64,000 bases of DNA. Origin: Komagataeibacter medellinensis NBRC 3288. Lineage in GTDB: Bacteria > Pseudomonadota > Alphaproteobacteria > Acetobacterales > Acetobacteraceae. Location of the stretch: assembly GCF_000182745.2 (NCBI RefSeq), contig NC_016027.1, positions 65,001-129,000 of the forward strand. The letters are read 5' to 3'. A program made the translations under genes and the position numbers. Below are positions 10,670-19,425 of this stretch, one piece after another (the first letter of the stretch is position 1; each line of letters begins with the position of its first letter). The notes below the pieces were generated by a model. That model saw nothing but the letters and a program-made list of their open reading frames with translations. It was not told where the DNA came from and ran no database searches.

Positions 10670-11560
10670 AGCGGCGATAGCCGCATTGGCCAGAGCCTTG
10701 GCTCGGACGGCGTTGGGAGACATGAATCCGTGCCGTTCGAGCAGCCAGGTTTTGTTGTATAGGTCACGGAATTCCAGCAGGGCCTGCCGAAGATCCTCGA
10801 CGGTTTCGAAGGTCTGGACCCAGAGCAGGTTTTCCTTGAGCGTCCGGACGAAACGCTCGGCACATCCGTTACCCTCGGGGGCACGGACGAACGCTGGTGA
10901 GCTTTCGATGCCTAGGAAGCGGATTTCGTTTTGGAAGACATCTGACATGTACTGGCTACCGTGATCGTGGCGCAGGGACAGGCCGATTGCTACTTTTTCG
11001 GCAAACACGCCGAAGCAGCGCCGCACGCCCTGTCGTATCGGCTCCAGCGCTTCGAAGCGGGTGCCGCGTCTGGCTGCATGGATGCCCGTGCATTCACCGC
11101 TGTGATGATCGATGGCAATGAACACGGCGCTCTGACCTTCCTGCGTCCATATCGTGGTCATGTCGGTGCCCCACATGACGTCGATGGTATCGGGGATGAT
11201 GGTGCCGTCATGGTTGCGCGGTCCCTTCGGCGCCCCGGTCCACGAGGGGGCGAGCAGATCGTTTTCGCGCATCAGGCGTAGCGTCCGGCGACGGGACGTG
11301 CGCACACCCGCGACCCGCAATCTTGCCCAGATCTTGCGGTGTCCCTCACCATGAAACGGACTGGCGGAGAGGGTCGCACGGATGCGCTCGACCAGTTCGG
11401 CGTCCGGCATGGGGCCTATCGGGCTGCGCCGCCGTGGCTCCGGTCTCGCCGACGCAGGTGTCCTGTGTCGATAGAGTGTCGCCCGACTGATGTTCCATAT
11501 CCGGCAGACTGCCGCCAACCCGTAGGGGCGGTCGGAGGATGGGGAGACCGTTGCACTCAT
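10667..11560 (-). CDS. IS3-family transposase OrfB
   Basis: 297 residues with the IS3 integrase core (rve). An HTH_21-like N-terminal region with 'HRKIWARLRVAGVRTSRRR' is followed by 'MWGTDMTTIW', 'HDHGSQYMSD' and 'PEGNGCAERFVRTLKENL', which supply the D, D and E of the active site. Its ATG overlaps the orfA stop (ATGA), so it may be translated by coupling as well as by the frameshift usual in IS3. The frame is full length. The gene is probably still functional, but the element has lost its right end. Confidence 0.9.
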   Translation of the reverse strand: MSATVSPSSDRPYGLAAVCRIWNISRATLYRHRTPASARPEPRRRSPIGPMPDAELVERIRATLSASPFHGEGHRKIWARLRVAGVRTSRRRTLRLMRENDLLAPSWTGAPKGPRNHDGTIIPDTIDVMWGTDMTTIWTQEGQSAVFIAIDHHSGECTGIHAARRGTRFEALEPIRQGVRRCFGVFAEKVAIGLSLRHDHGSQYMSDVFQNEIRFLGIESSPAFVRAPEGNGCAERFVRTLKENLLWVQTFETVEDLRQALLEFRDLYNKTWLLERHGFMSPNAVRAKALANAAIAA

Positions 11561-11901
11561 GGCCGCGACCTCCGACGGGCCAAAGGGCGTCCTCCCTCCA
11601 AGGCTGCGATCTTTTCACGCAGCAGTTCGCGCTCGATCATGACCTCGCCGAGCTTTACCTTGAGGCGATCGCTCTCCAGCGTCTCTCCGTCGGTCTGTCG
11701 CGTCGCGAGACGGGCCTCGCCCCCAGAAAGGAAAGCGTCCTGCCATCCGCTCAGGGTCGCGGTTGTCACGCCCAGTTCGCGCGAGACCATCTTCAGGTCC
11801 TCGCCGCGCAGCAGACGAAGCACGGCCTCCTTCTTGCGGCGACGCGACATCCGTCCCCCATGCCCGGGGCGTTTCGTATCGTTCTTCAGGTCGTTCGTCA
11901 T
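11557..11901 (-). CDS. IS3-family transposase OrfA
   Basis: 114 residues when started at the ATG at 11901, preceded by 'aaggtgtgacg'; an upstream ATG at 11946 gives 129. It contains an N-terminal helix-turn-helix ('KKEAVLRLLRGEDLKMVSRE', then 'ATLSGWQDAFL') and a leucine-rich C-terminal helix ('LKVKLGEVMIERELLREKIA') typical of IS3 OrfA coiled coils. It ends in the overlap with orfB. Confidence 0.87.
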   Translation of the reverse strand: MTNDLKNDTKRPGHGGRMSRRRKKEAVLRLLRGEDLKMVSRELGVTTATLSGWQDAFLSGGEARLATRQTDGETLESDRLKVKLGEVMIERELLREKIAALEGGRPLARRRSRP

Positions 11902-12021
11902 CGTCACACCTTTGCACATTCCGCTCGTGCTTATCGGGTGTCTCAAAAAACCGGGAGGCGGGAGAACCCGGACCAGAAAAATTCAGCAAGGCGTCTCCCG
12001 CCGGAAGCTTGCGACAGCTAA

Positions 12022-12823
12022 AGCCTGTTATGGCTTGATCCAGTCTGCTGCGGCAGCGATGTGGATGACTGCGAGAAACGACGTTGCTTGTTTTTTCATA
12101 TCTGGTTGTGACAGCGCGCCATCCCGTGAGGCGAGCCCGGAGGTTCTCAACGAGATGCCGGCACCGATAGACCCATTTTGGGCAGGCGACCGCCCCATCG
12201 CATCGTTTCGCAGGAATGGCCGGCCGGGCTCCCATGTCCCATATCCGTTCACGAAAGGCGTTCGACGCGTAGCCCTTGTCCGCTACGACCCACAGGGGAA
12301 TGGCGGGGAGCTGTCGAGCATGGCTGGCGCCCGGGGCAGTTCATGAGCCTGTCCGGGGGCCAGTGCAAAACCGAAGGCTTTTCCATGTCCGTCCGCGATC
12401 ACGCAGACTTTTGTGCCATAGCCGCCGCGAGAGCGGCCAAGCGCTTCACGATGGTCTCGCTCTTCGAAAGAGCCCCCTTTTTTTGGCTCCCGCCGCTTTG
12501 TGGTGAGCCCTGATGTTCGTACCATCCAGAAAAGTCATTCCGAACGCCACTCCCTGTTGTTCCTGAACCAGTGTGAGCAGCCGTTCCCACACACCCAGTT
12601 TCGCCCAGCGGATGAAAAGCTGCGCAGCCCGTCACCACGGGCCCAGTTCAGCGGGAATGCTCCGCCATTTCGCGCCATTCTCATGGCGCCAGAAAATCGC
12701 TGCTATCGTGCGCCGCAGATCAGGGGGCGGCGTCTTACCCCTCGGGCGAACAGCCTCAATCAGAGGTTCCCAGATCGCCCATGTCTCGTCCGTAAAAGTG
12801 CCTGTTCCGTCTCCTTCTTCCAT
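12022..12823 (-). pseudogene. IS427/IS1031-type transposase, nonsense and frameshifted
   Basis: The frame begins 'FTDETWAIWEPLIEAV' and 'RRTIAAIFWRHENGAKWRS', then meets an in-frame TGA where a second Trp would follow 'AELGPW'. Reading on, the same frame gives 'RAAQLFIRWAKLGVWERLL' and the first catalytic motif 'FLDGTNIRAH'. A shift at an A-run leads to 'GGYGTKVCVIADGHGKA'. Further shifts are needed for 'WVVADKGYASNAF', 'RHLVENLRARL' and the terminal 'AVIHIAAAADWIK'. The A-run shift may be programmed, as in this IS group, but the internal stop and later shifts make it a dead gene. Confidence 0.82.
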
Positions 12824-12862
12824 CCCTATAAATATAGGAAGAATTTCAAGATCTAACAGGCC
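12022..12862 (-). mobile_element. Degenerate IS5-family element of the IS427/IS1031 type
   Basis: The ends read AGCCTGTTATGGCTTGA and, on the other strand, GGCCTGTTAGATCTTGA, sharing GCCTGTTA-N3-CTTGA. Both are followed outward by CTAA (12018-12021 and 12863-12866), a likely 4-bp target duplication. The 841-bp length fits small IS427/IS1031-type elements known from acetic acid bacteria. The transposase gene is broken. Confidence 0.75.
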
Positions 12863-12989
12863 CTAATGTTATGAGGATTTTCTTCTCATGCGGCCAGGGC
12901 GTTAAAATCTATCCGCGTGTCCAGGCCCAGGTCGAAACACCCATAAGGATTGACGTGGCTGTAAATCATCGGCGTGAGCCCGCAGTAAA

Positions 12990-13076
12990 TCACCATCCAG
13001 AACCTTCAATATCAACCAGCGAGCCCAAAATCAGGCAGAAAGGTCTTCAATCAACAGTTCTTCGAATCCTCCAGGC
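12990..13076 (+). other. Relic of an IS5-family right end
   Basis: The stretch ending 'caatcaacagttcttcgaat' and 'cctcc' resembles the last 90 bp of the IS at 3041-4329, which ends 'caatcaacggttcttcgatc' and 'cctcc'. The shared order 'aagaaccgtcaatcag', 'aaaatcagg' and 'cttcaatcaac' runs through it. The transposase part is gone. Nothing recognisable lies between 12867 and here. Confidence 0.6.
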
Positions 13077-13115
13077 TCTCTCAATCGCAGGCTGTTCAGA
13101 CCGGACTTCATGACA

Positions 13116-13147
13116 GACAGGGCCGGATAGGCAATTCCGGCCCTGTC
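13116..13147 (-). terminator. Hairpin after the small secreted-protein gene
   Basis: GACAGGGCCGGA and TCCGGCCCTGTC form a perfect 12-bp stem with an 8-base loop. It starts eight bases beyond the stop codon of the minus-strand gene 13156-13413. It lacks a following T run, so it is a probable but imperfect terminator. Confidence 0.6.
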
Positions 13148-13155
13148 ACGGGATT

Positions 13156-13413
13156 TTACTTCCCGCAGCTCTTTTCGAACTCGTTATGCACGTCCTGCTC
13201 GTTAATTTTAATTTCCCCGCGATAGACCGACTGGGGCTTGAGGTCTACACGCGCACCACCCACCGTGACGGTGGTGTCGGAATTGATTTTCCACTCGCCC
13301 GAGGGTACCTTGGATACGCTTTTGCAGTAATCAGGATGGCTCTGCGCGAAGGCTGGCGTTGCCAGCGCAATGGCTGCGACGGTTGCAAGAATGGAAGCCG
13401 ATCGGATCATCAT
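13156..13413 (-). CDS. Small secreted protein of unknown function
   Basis: 85 residues. Residues 1-24 form a clear Sec signal peptide (MMIRSA, a hydrophobic Ala/Ile core, cleavage after AFAQ or AFA). The mature part of about 61 residues has only two cysteines, one near its start (DYCK) and one at its end (SCGK), suggesting one disulfide. It also has a beta-rich middle ('WKINSDTTVTVGGARVDLK'). The gene has its own downstream hairpin and stands alone between IS debris. I do not recognise the family; a periplasmic role is inferred from the signal peptide only. Confidence 0.72.
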   Translation of the reverse strand: MMIRSASILATVAAIALATPAFAQSHPDYCKSVSKVPSGEWKINSDTTVTVGGARVDLKPQSVYRGEIKINEQDVHNEFEKSCGK

Positions 13414-13528
13414 GGTCCGTATTCCTTTATGTGTCGGTTATTGTCGATTCATCGACCCGTTTAGTGTGCCGTGGTAAATGTGGCGAGTGTTTGGCAACAA
13501 AAAGTTACAAACCCTTCAGCATAGAATT

Positions 13529-13577
13529 GGAGGGTTTGAAGAACCGCTGGCTCTGAACTGTTGGCTATGATTCCATA
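13529..13577 (+). other. Relic of an IS5-family left end
   Basis: The stretch starts GGAGGGTTTGAAGAACCGC and continues 'tggctctgaactgttggcta' and 'tgattccat', matching with gaps the first 48 bp of the IS at 3041 ('ggagggttcgaaaaacccct', then 'ggttctggccctctgtgtgt'). It then passes directly into IS630 sequence, so one element was truncated by the other. Confidence 0.6.
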
Positions 13578-13580
13578 GCC

Positions 13581-14562
13581 GATGGGCATGAGAACAGGGC
13601 GATCCGTGACCTGACGGGTGCGGACATCAACACGGTTGGCAAGTGGCGGCGGCGTTTTGTGACAGACCGTCTGGACGGCCTTTACGATGAACCCCGGCCA
13701 GGGACACCACGCTCGATCGGCGATGATGAGATCGCGGAAACGATCCGCAAAACACTGGAAGAAAGACCGCGCGATGCCATGCATTGGTCACTGTGCTCGA
13801 TGGCGCAGGCCGTGGGGTATGCACCGTCAACGATCCATCGCATATGGAAAGCGTTCGGGTTACAGCCGCATCGGACAGAGACCTTCAAACTGTCGACCGA
13901 TCCCCTCTTTGTGGAGAAGGTCCGCGACATCGTTGGACTGTATATGGCACCGCTGGAGCGTGCGCTGGTGCTGTGCGTGGATGAGAAGAGCCAGATCCAG
14001 GCGCTGGATCGCAGCCAGCCCATGCTGCCGATGCGGCCCGTTCAGGTCGAACGGCGGCCCCATGACTACACCCGTCACGGCACAACCTCGCTGTTTGCCG
14101 CTCTCGACATTGCCACCGGCCCCATCATTGGAAAGTGCTTCTCCGAAGCACCGGTCCACGGAATTCCGCAAATTCCTTGACCAGATCGAAACCAATGTGC
14201 CGACTGACCTCGATATCCATCTGGTGATGGATAACTATGCTACCCACAAGACGAAGCTGATCCGTGACTGGCTGGCCGGGCGCCCGCGCTGGCACGTTCA
14301 TTTTACGCCGACCGGGGCCTCATGGATCAATCAGGTAGAGCGGTTTTTTGCTCTCGTCACTGAAAAGCAGATCAGGCGCGGCATCCATCGCTCGACCGAG
14401 GCCCTGGAGGCTGACATCAGGGCTTTCATCGTCGCTCATAACGAACAGCCCAGGCCCTTTAAATGGACTAGGTCCGCTGACGACATCCTACAGGCCGTCA
14501 AGCGATTCTGCCTCCGTACTACCAAAATCAGCAAAAATTCAGAATCAGGACATTATGCCTGA
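13581..14562 (+). pseudogene. IS630-family transposase, 5'-truncated and frameshifted
   Basis: Translation opens mid-protein ('[20 protein letters not shown]') with no start. It runs through the helix-turn-helix region ('SSTIHRIW'-like [14 protein letters not shown]) and the first catalytic motif '[16 protein letters not shown]', then shifts frame near 14155. It continues with '[15 protein letters not shown]' and '[20 protein letters not shown]', which hold the second D and the E. The missing N terminus and the frameshift make it inactive. Its last 10 bases overlap the end of the convergent M20 gene. Confidence 0.85.
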
Positions 14563-16013
14563 ATAGTATCTGGCTGGGTCAGTTCCCAGTGAAAATCAAC
14601 ATGTTTCAGGTCATGCCACAGGCCGACAAAGGCCAGAAGGCCCTGTCGTGCGACGGTTGTCAGGATATGTTCATCCGGTCCGTGCTGCTTGCAGGCATTA
14701 TGGCCATGGGGTACCCAGATCAGGGGTACATCCAGATGGTCGGCAAAGGCGTAGCCGGGCATGCCACCGGAAATGCTGGGTAGGACCTGCACCCGGGCTC
14801 CTGTTGAACGGGCAATGCTTGCAGCAACCCATGTCGGCCAGGGTGAACCGGACTGTGTGGCGCTGGCTGGCATGCGATCAATGCCATTGTCGATCCGCAC
14901 GGCCTGAAGACCGTGTGCATCCAGATGGCGGCGTAGCGCGGGCAGGAATGTGGTGACATCAAGCCCGGGGGGGTAGCGTATTTCACAAGCGGCAGATGCC
15001 GTGGGCGCCACGGCGTTCTGCGGGCTTGCGGGGGAGCCGGAGATCATGGCCCGCACAATGAAGCTAGTCCAGGCATAGCGACGTTCGGCTGTTGACAGGC
15101 CGGGTTCTCCCCAGTCATCTTCAGCCTGTGCCGCATCGCCCGTATTGTCTGTCGGGCAGTCGCGTAGCATCGTGCGCATCGCAGGCGTCAGAGGTGCGCC
15201 ATTAGCGGGTAGCCATTCGGGGATGCATATACGGCCCCTGTTGTCGCATATCGTGCACAGGGCTTGGGCCACAAGCAGGGCCGGGTCTGTCGTGATCCCG
15301 CCCCAGTGCCCGGAATGAACACCCCCCTTGCGTGCCTCAACAGACAGGTCGAACTGGAAGTTGCCCCGCGTTCCGCTTGCTACTGTGGGCGTGTCGGGGG
15401 CCACACGAGGGCCGTCGCTGGCAATGAACACATCCGCCGCAAGTTCACTGGCATGGGTGCGGATGAATATATCCAGGCCAGCCGAACCCCGTTCTTCCGA
15501 CATTTCAAGTACGAGCTTGACATTATAGCCCAGCCTGCCGTCCTGCGCGGCCAGTACATGTTCAAGCGCCAGCAGGTTGCACAGATGCTGCCCCTTGTTG
15601 TCTGCGCTGCCACGGCCATACAACCGGTTGCCGACACGGGTCAGTTCCCACGGGTGCAGGCCTTCCGACCACTGTTCGTCCATGCCGCGTACCGTGTCGC
15701 CATGCCCGTATGTAATAATGCTGGGCAGGGCAGGATCCTCAATGCGGCGCGCCATCAGGATCGGACCGAACCCGGCCTGCGGGTTGGGGTATATGGTACA
15801 GGTGAAGCCCATGCGTTCAAGCCAGGGAACCATTGCATCGGTCAGGTAACATTGCACGTCATCACTGTGTGCGTCGTCCTGTGATGTGCTCTGTATGGCG
15901 ACCAGATCACGCAGCCTGCGTTCGTATTCACCTGCATCAAACAATGATGCGGCACTGGCAATAAGGTCTTCGCGGCTTGTGTTCACGGTAATGGTTTCCC
16001 AGGTGTCTGTCAT
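14553..16013 (-). CDS. M20-family metallopeptidase (dipeptidase-like)
   Basis: A 486-residue cytoplasmic Zn hydrolase of the M20 family. It shows 'YGHGDT' (residues 102-107), '[11 protein letters not shown]' (132-142, bridging Asp) and the catalytic/metal Glu pair in 'MSEER' (171-175). A dimerisation insert follows, with 'GVHSGHWGG'. The length and 'RGSADNKGQ' resemble dipeptidase/carboxypeptidase members that hydrolyse dipeptides or N-acyl amino acids. It is the last gene of a minus-strand operon, 18 bp after the carboxymuconolactone-decarboxylase-like gene. The exact substrate is unknown. The stop lies against an IS630 relic without truncating the protein. Confidence 0.88.
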   Translation of the reverse strand: MTDTWETITVNTSREDLIASAASLFDAGEYERRLRDLVAIQSTSQDDAHSDDVQCYLTDAMVPWLERMGFTCTIYPNPQAGFGPILMARRIEDPALPSIITYGHGDTVRGMDEQWSEGLHPWELTRVGNRLYGRGSADNKGQHLCNLLALEHVLAAQDGRLGYNVKLVLEMSEERGSAGLDIFIRTHASELAADVFIASDGPRVAPDTPTVASGTRGNFQFDLSVEARKGGVHSGHWGGITTDPALLVAQALCTICDNRGRICIPEWLPANGAPLTPAMRTMLRDCPTDNTGDAAQAEDDWGEPGLSTAERRYAWTSFIVRAMISGSPASPQNAVAPTASAACEIRYPPGLDVTTFLPALRRHLDAHGLQAVRIDNGIDRMPASATQSGSPWPTWVAASIARSTGARVQVLPSISGGMPGYAFADHLDVPLIWVPHGHNACKQHGPDEHILTTVARQGLLAFVGLWHDLKHVDFHWELTQPDTIQA

Positions 16014-16031
16014 GGCGTCCTCGGTCCGCTC

Positions 16032-16409
16032 CTATTTCTTCTCTTCCTCGAACACCTCACGTGCGACCCGGAATGCCTCGCCTGCGGCGGGAACACCGGC
16101 ATAGATGCAGACCTGCAGTAGTACTTCCTGAATTTCCTTCCGGGTTACGCCATTGTGCAGGGCGCCACGGACATGGATGCGCAGTTCATTGGGTTTGCCC
16201 ATGGCTGCGAGCATGGCAATGTTGATGATGCTGCGTGTGGGGCGTGACAGTCCCTCGCTGCCCCAGATTTCGCCCCAGCAGTAACGCAATGCCAGTTCCT
16301 GGAAGGGACGGTCAAAGTCGGTCGCAGCCTGCAGGGCGCGCTCCGACAGCGCTTCCCCAATGACTTCGCCACGAATCTGCCGGCCGGTTTCAAGAAGTTT
16401 GTCGGTCAT
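16032..16409 (-). CDS. Carboxymuconolactone decarboxylase family protein (PcaC-like)
   Basis: 125 residues covering one full CMD domain. The core 'LRIHVRGALHNGVTRKEIQE' and 'CIYAGVPAAGEAFRVA' is the PcaC signature. There is no CxxC pair, so it is not an AhpD-type peroxidase. PcaC decarboxylates gamma-carboxymuconolactone in protocatechuate catabolism, but no other beta-ketoadipate gene is nearby. Its position between an aldehyde dehydrogenase and an M20 peptidase suggests a lactone or isomerase-type step on another substrate. That last point is inference. Confidence 0.85.
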   Translation of the reverse strand: MTDKLLETGRQIRGEVIGEALSERALQAATDFDRPFQELALRYCWGEIWGSEGLSRPTRSIINIAMLAAMGKPNELRIHVRGALHNGVTRKEIQEVLLQVCIYAGVPAAGEAFRVAREVFEEEKK

Positions 16410-16482
16410 GTTTTATGCTCCTGCTCTTGACGGGTATGGGGGGCGGCAACCATCGTGGTTGCCGCGCTCCCTAACGGGGAAA

Positions 16483-17973
16483 TCATGCAAAAGGCGATGT
16501 CCACCCACCAAACATGGTGACCGTGGATTTTACCCTTGTGTACTGGCTGATGGCCTCAAGACCATATTCCATGCCTATGCCGCTATTCTTGTGGCCACAT
16601 ACGGGCAGGTTGGGATTGAGGGCATGCACGCAGTTGATCCAGACAATGCCCGCCTCGATATGCCTGCGCGCCTGTTCCGCGATAGAAAGTGACGTGGTCC
16701 AGACAGATGCGGCAAGTCCGTATTCGGTATCATTGGCGATCTGCCATGCCTGCGGGGTATCCGTGAATTCATGAATCGACATGACGGGGCCAAATATCTC
16801 CGCACGTGCGAAGGGGCTGTCAGGGTCAAAATGTTCCACGATCATGGGGCGGAAGAAATATCCCTTCTCTGGCGGCAGGTAGCCAGGTATGTCCAGCGCA
16901 ATGCTGTCCACATCCTGTGTCAGGTCGGTTACGCGCTGGAACTGGGCACGCGAGACAATAGGTCCGATCTGGGTGGCCGGGTCCTGCGGGTTGCCAATGC
17001 GCAGCCTGCGGGCGGCTTGCTGGCAGTGTTCCACGAACTGCCGTTTGACCGAACTGGCCACGATCACGCGATTACACGCCGTGCAGGTCTGGCCCATGTT
17101 CATGAAAGTGGAAAACACGGCTGCTTCCGCTGCCTGCTTTATATCGGCATCGGCAAATACGATCAGGGGAGACTTGCCGCCCAACTCAAGTACGACCGGC
17201 TTCAATCCCCTGCCTGCCTGCGATGCGATATGTCGGCCTGTGGTGGTGGAACCGGTAAAGCTGACAAGCCTGACATCGGGATGTTCCACCAGTGCCGCAC
17301 CGGCTTGTGTACCCAGACCGGTCACGATGTTGACTACACCATTGGGCACGCCTGCATTATGCAGCAGCGTGGCCAGAAACATGGCGGAGAGGGACGTCTG
17401 TTCCGCCGGTTTCAGCACGACCGTATTGCCGCAGGCCACGATGGGCGCAATCTTGGTGGCGGCGTTGAGCAGCGGATAGTTCCATGGTGAGATGGCGCCC
17501 ACTACCCCCAGGGGTTCACGTTCCACCACGCCGCTCCTGTCCGCGCCCATGGGAATGGCTGCGCCATGTATCTTGTCCGTCAGGCCTGCGTAATATTCAA
17601 ACAGGGAGGCGACACTTTCAATCGCGGCTCCCGTTGTCTGGCTGATCGGGCGTCCGCTATCAATCGTATCGAGCAATCCCAGTGTTGTGCCATGGGTGCG
17701 AATAAGGGACGCCACGCGCAGGAGCATGCCCGTCCGTGCACGGCCTTCGGTCATGGCCCAGTTGCGGGCAGCGGCTTTGGCAGCTGATACTGCTCTGTGC
17801 GTGTCCTGTACATCTCCTTTTGCCAGTGAAAACACGACTTTGGTCGTGGCCGGGTTTTCACTTTCAAATTGCAGGCCGGAGGACGCGGCCTCCCACTGTC
17901 CGTTGATCCATAGCGTACGACCGGCCAGGCATGGCGCGGGAAGTACCTGTTCCAAAAAACGTGGTATGTCCAT
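16483..17973 (-). CDS. NAD(P)-dependent aldehyde dehydrogenase
   Basis: A 496-residue ALDH with all core features: 'ISPWNYPLL' (161-169), 'VLKPAEQTSLSA' (186-197), the general base Glu263 in 'LELGGKSP', and nucleophile Cys297 in 'MGQTCTA'. It oxidises an aldehyde to a carboxylate. Closest in flavour to betaine- or gamma-aminobutyraldehyde-type dehydrogenases, but the substrate cannot be fixed from sequence. It lies 57 bp downstream of the DUF3100 gene in the same operon. It probably acts on an aldehyde released by the upstream dehydrogenase or VOC enzyme. Confidence 0.92.
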   Translation of the reverse strand: MDIPRFLEQVLPAPCLAGRTLWINGQWEAASSGLQFESENPATTKVVFSLAKGDVQDTHRAVSAAKAAARNWAMTEGRARTGMLLRVASLIRTHGTTLGLLDTIDSGRPISQTTGAAIESVASLFEYYAGLTDKIHGAAIPMGADRSGVVEREPLGVVGAISPWNYPLLNAATKIAPIVACGNTVVLKPAEQTSLSAMFLATLLHNAGVPNGVVNIVTGLGTQAGAALVEHPDVRLVSFTGSTTTGRHIASQAGRGLKPVVLELGGKSPLIVFADADIKQAAEAAVFSTFMNMGQTCTACNRVIVASSVKRQFVEHCQQAARRLRIGNPQDPATQIGPIVSRAQFQRVTDLTQDVDSIALDIPGYLPPEKGYFFRPMIVEHFDPDSPFARAEIFGPVMSIHEFTDTPQAWQIANDTEYGLAASVWTTSLSIAEQARRHIEAGIVWINCVHALNPNLPVCGHKNSGIGMEYGLEAISQYTRVKSTVTMFGGWTSPFA

Positions 17974-18030
17974 ATTGCTATCTTTCCCGTTTCCACCAGT
18001 TCACTGACCGGTTGAAGGTTATGGAAGTAA

Positions 18031-19368
18031 TCATATGAAGAACTGCGCGATCAGTGCCGCAAAAATGAAAGTTCCTGCATTGGCACTGAGCGAGACCACG
18101 ACAATCCGCCAGCCCAACTGGCGGAAGGCGGGAATGTCCCGGGTCAGCGAAATGCCGGCATAGGTCAGCAGGGGTGTTACAATGGCAAGGAAGTTCACAT
18201 GCTGGGTACAGGCGGCAAACCATCGCGCGCCGGGCCAGTAGGGCGCGGTCAGCGCCATGCCCAGCATGGTTACCCACAGCACGGATGGAATGCGTAGGGG
18301 AACAAGCCGGTGCAATCCTTCCCCCGCCAGGCCAGTCAGGATGATGCACAGCGCACCGGTCATGGCCGCCCATGGTGCCACATCATAGGTAATCCAGTTG
18401 CCCAGCAGCAGGGTCATGATGCTGACAGTTGCGGTTATCAGCACAAGGGAGGAAAAGGGCAGGGGACCATCCTCCTGCACGATTGTCCCGGCTGTGGTTG
18501 GCGTAACGCGCGCCGCGCCTTGCCGGAAACGACCGATCCGTGGCTCCAGCACGCGATAGAGGAACACGGTAAAAGGCAGGGACACGAGCAGCGTGAAATA
18601 GGTGCCGACCGTGGTCGTAATCAGGTTTGATGCAGCGGCAAATCCTAGTATTTCAGTCGTGTCCCGGGCGGGTGCGTAAGCCGCCACCGCTCCGGCCGCG
18701 GCTGCCATCATGGACCCGGAGCCAACGCCTGATGCCATGGCAAGCGCCAGCGGATTGAACAGCCTGCTTGAGGCAATGCAGCTTGCAACAATGGACACGC
18801 ACAGCGCACCCAGCACGGTGCCGGTAATGTATTCCGCCATGACGCCGCGCCCTTCGGGTGAGTTCAGGCCGTAGCGCTCTCCGATGATGGCAAGGTTCTG
18901 TTCGCGCCCGACCGAGAAGGTCGACCCGATCGCTTCACGCTTGATGCCCAGAAGCAGCGCAAGCGGCAGGGCCAGCAGCACGGTCCCGAAAAAATGCCCG
19001 ATTTCCTGAAAGCACAGCGCCCACCCCGATGAGAGCAGTTTGGGGATGAGCGGCCCTACCAGCAGCGACTGCTTTGCCACGAACATGATGACCGCTGCCT
19101 GTATGACGATGGTGGCGGCCTGCACATCGGGGCGGCGTAGGGACACGGGTGTTGCCACGCGGGTGGACACCAGGCCCACCGCAGCGCCAAACAGCATGCC
19201 CCATACCAGCGGGAAGATGGTGATGGTGGCAAAGCCAAGCGGCACGGAAACCGAGCCGATCATTTCCGCCACGCATGTCAGGATGAATACCCATAGATGA
19301 AGCCGCCATGCCTTCAGCAGGTTGACGGGTCCATTCTGTACCGTCTGGTCTGTCGTCATGCCGTTCAA
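18031..19368 (-). CDS. DUF3100 integral membrane protein, putative transporter
   Basis: 445 residues with about ten hydrophobic segments, beginning 'LHLWVFILTCVAEMIGSVSV' and ending 'NAGTFIFAALIAQFF'. It contains conserved-looking polar loops such as 'GREQNLAIIGERYGL' and 'ASGVGSGSMMAAAAGAVAAY'. I recall this pattern as the DUF3100 family, often encoded beside peptidase or amidohydrolase genes and thought to be a permease. Here it lies in an operon with an M20 peptidase and an ALDH, which fits import of the operon's substrate. Function is inferred from context. Confidence 0.75.
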   Translation of the reverse strand: MNGMTTDQTVQNGPVNLLKAWRLHLWVFILTCVAEMIGSVSVPLGFATITIFPLVWGMLFGAAVGLVSTRVATPVSLRRPDVQAATIVIQAAVIMFVAKQSLLVGPLIPKLLSSGWALCFQEIGHFFGTVLLALPLALLLGIKREAIGSTFSVGREQNLAIIGERYGLNSPEGRGVMAEYITGTVLGALCVSIVASCIASSRLFNPLALAMASGVGSGSMMAAAAGAVAAYAPARDTTEILGFAAASNLITTTVGTYFTLLVSLPFTVFLYRVLEPRIGRFRQGAARVTPTTAGTIVQEDGPLPFSSLVLITATVSIMTLLLGNWITYDVAPWAAMTGALCIILTGLAGEGLHRLVPLRIPSVLWVTMLGMALTAPYWPGARWFAACTQHVNFLAIVTPLLTYAGISLTRDIPAFRQLGWRIVVVSLSANAGTFIFAALIAQFFI

Positions 19369-19425
19369 CGAAGGTTTCCTTCCCTGGCCGTCTGATGTGG
19401 CGGGTCTGCCTGCAATGGGGGGATG

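Larger units (their letters stand above)
10622..12017 (-). mobile_element. IS3-family element, right end truncated by IS5
   Basis: The orfA/orfB pair of an IS3 element lies on the minus strand. Its 3' end is interrupted by IS5 copy 2. The 5' non-coding part (11902-12017) contains the inverted repeat GGCGGGAGA (11957-11965) / TCTCCCGCC (11994-12002), and a degenerate IS427-type element abuts it at 12022. I could not identify a matching pair of terminal repeats, so the 12017 boundary is approximate. Confidence 0.65.

Noticed and set aside
11339-12346. 335-codon plus-strand open frame
   Set aside because: It is antisense to the IS3 orfA/orfB genes and the IS427-type pseudogene, is Arg/Ser/Pro-rich and has no homology pattern.
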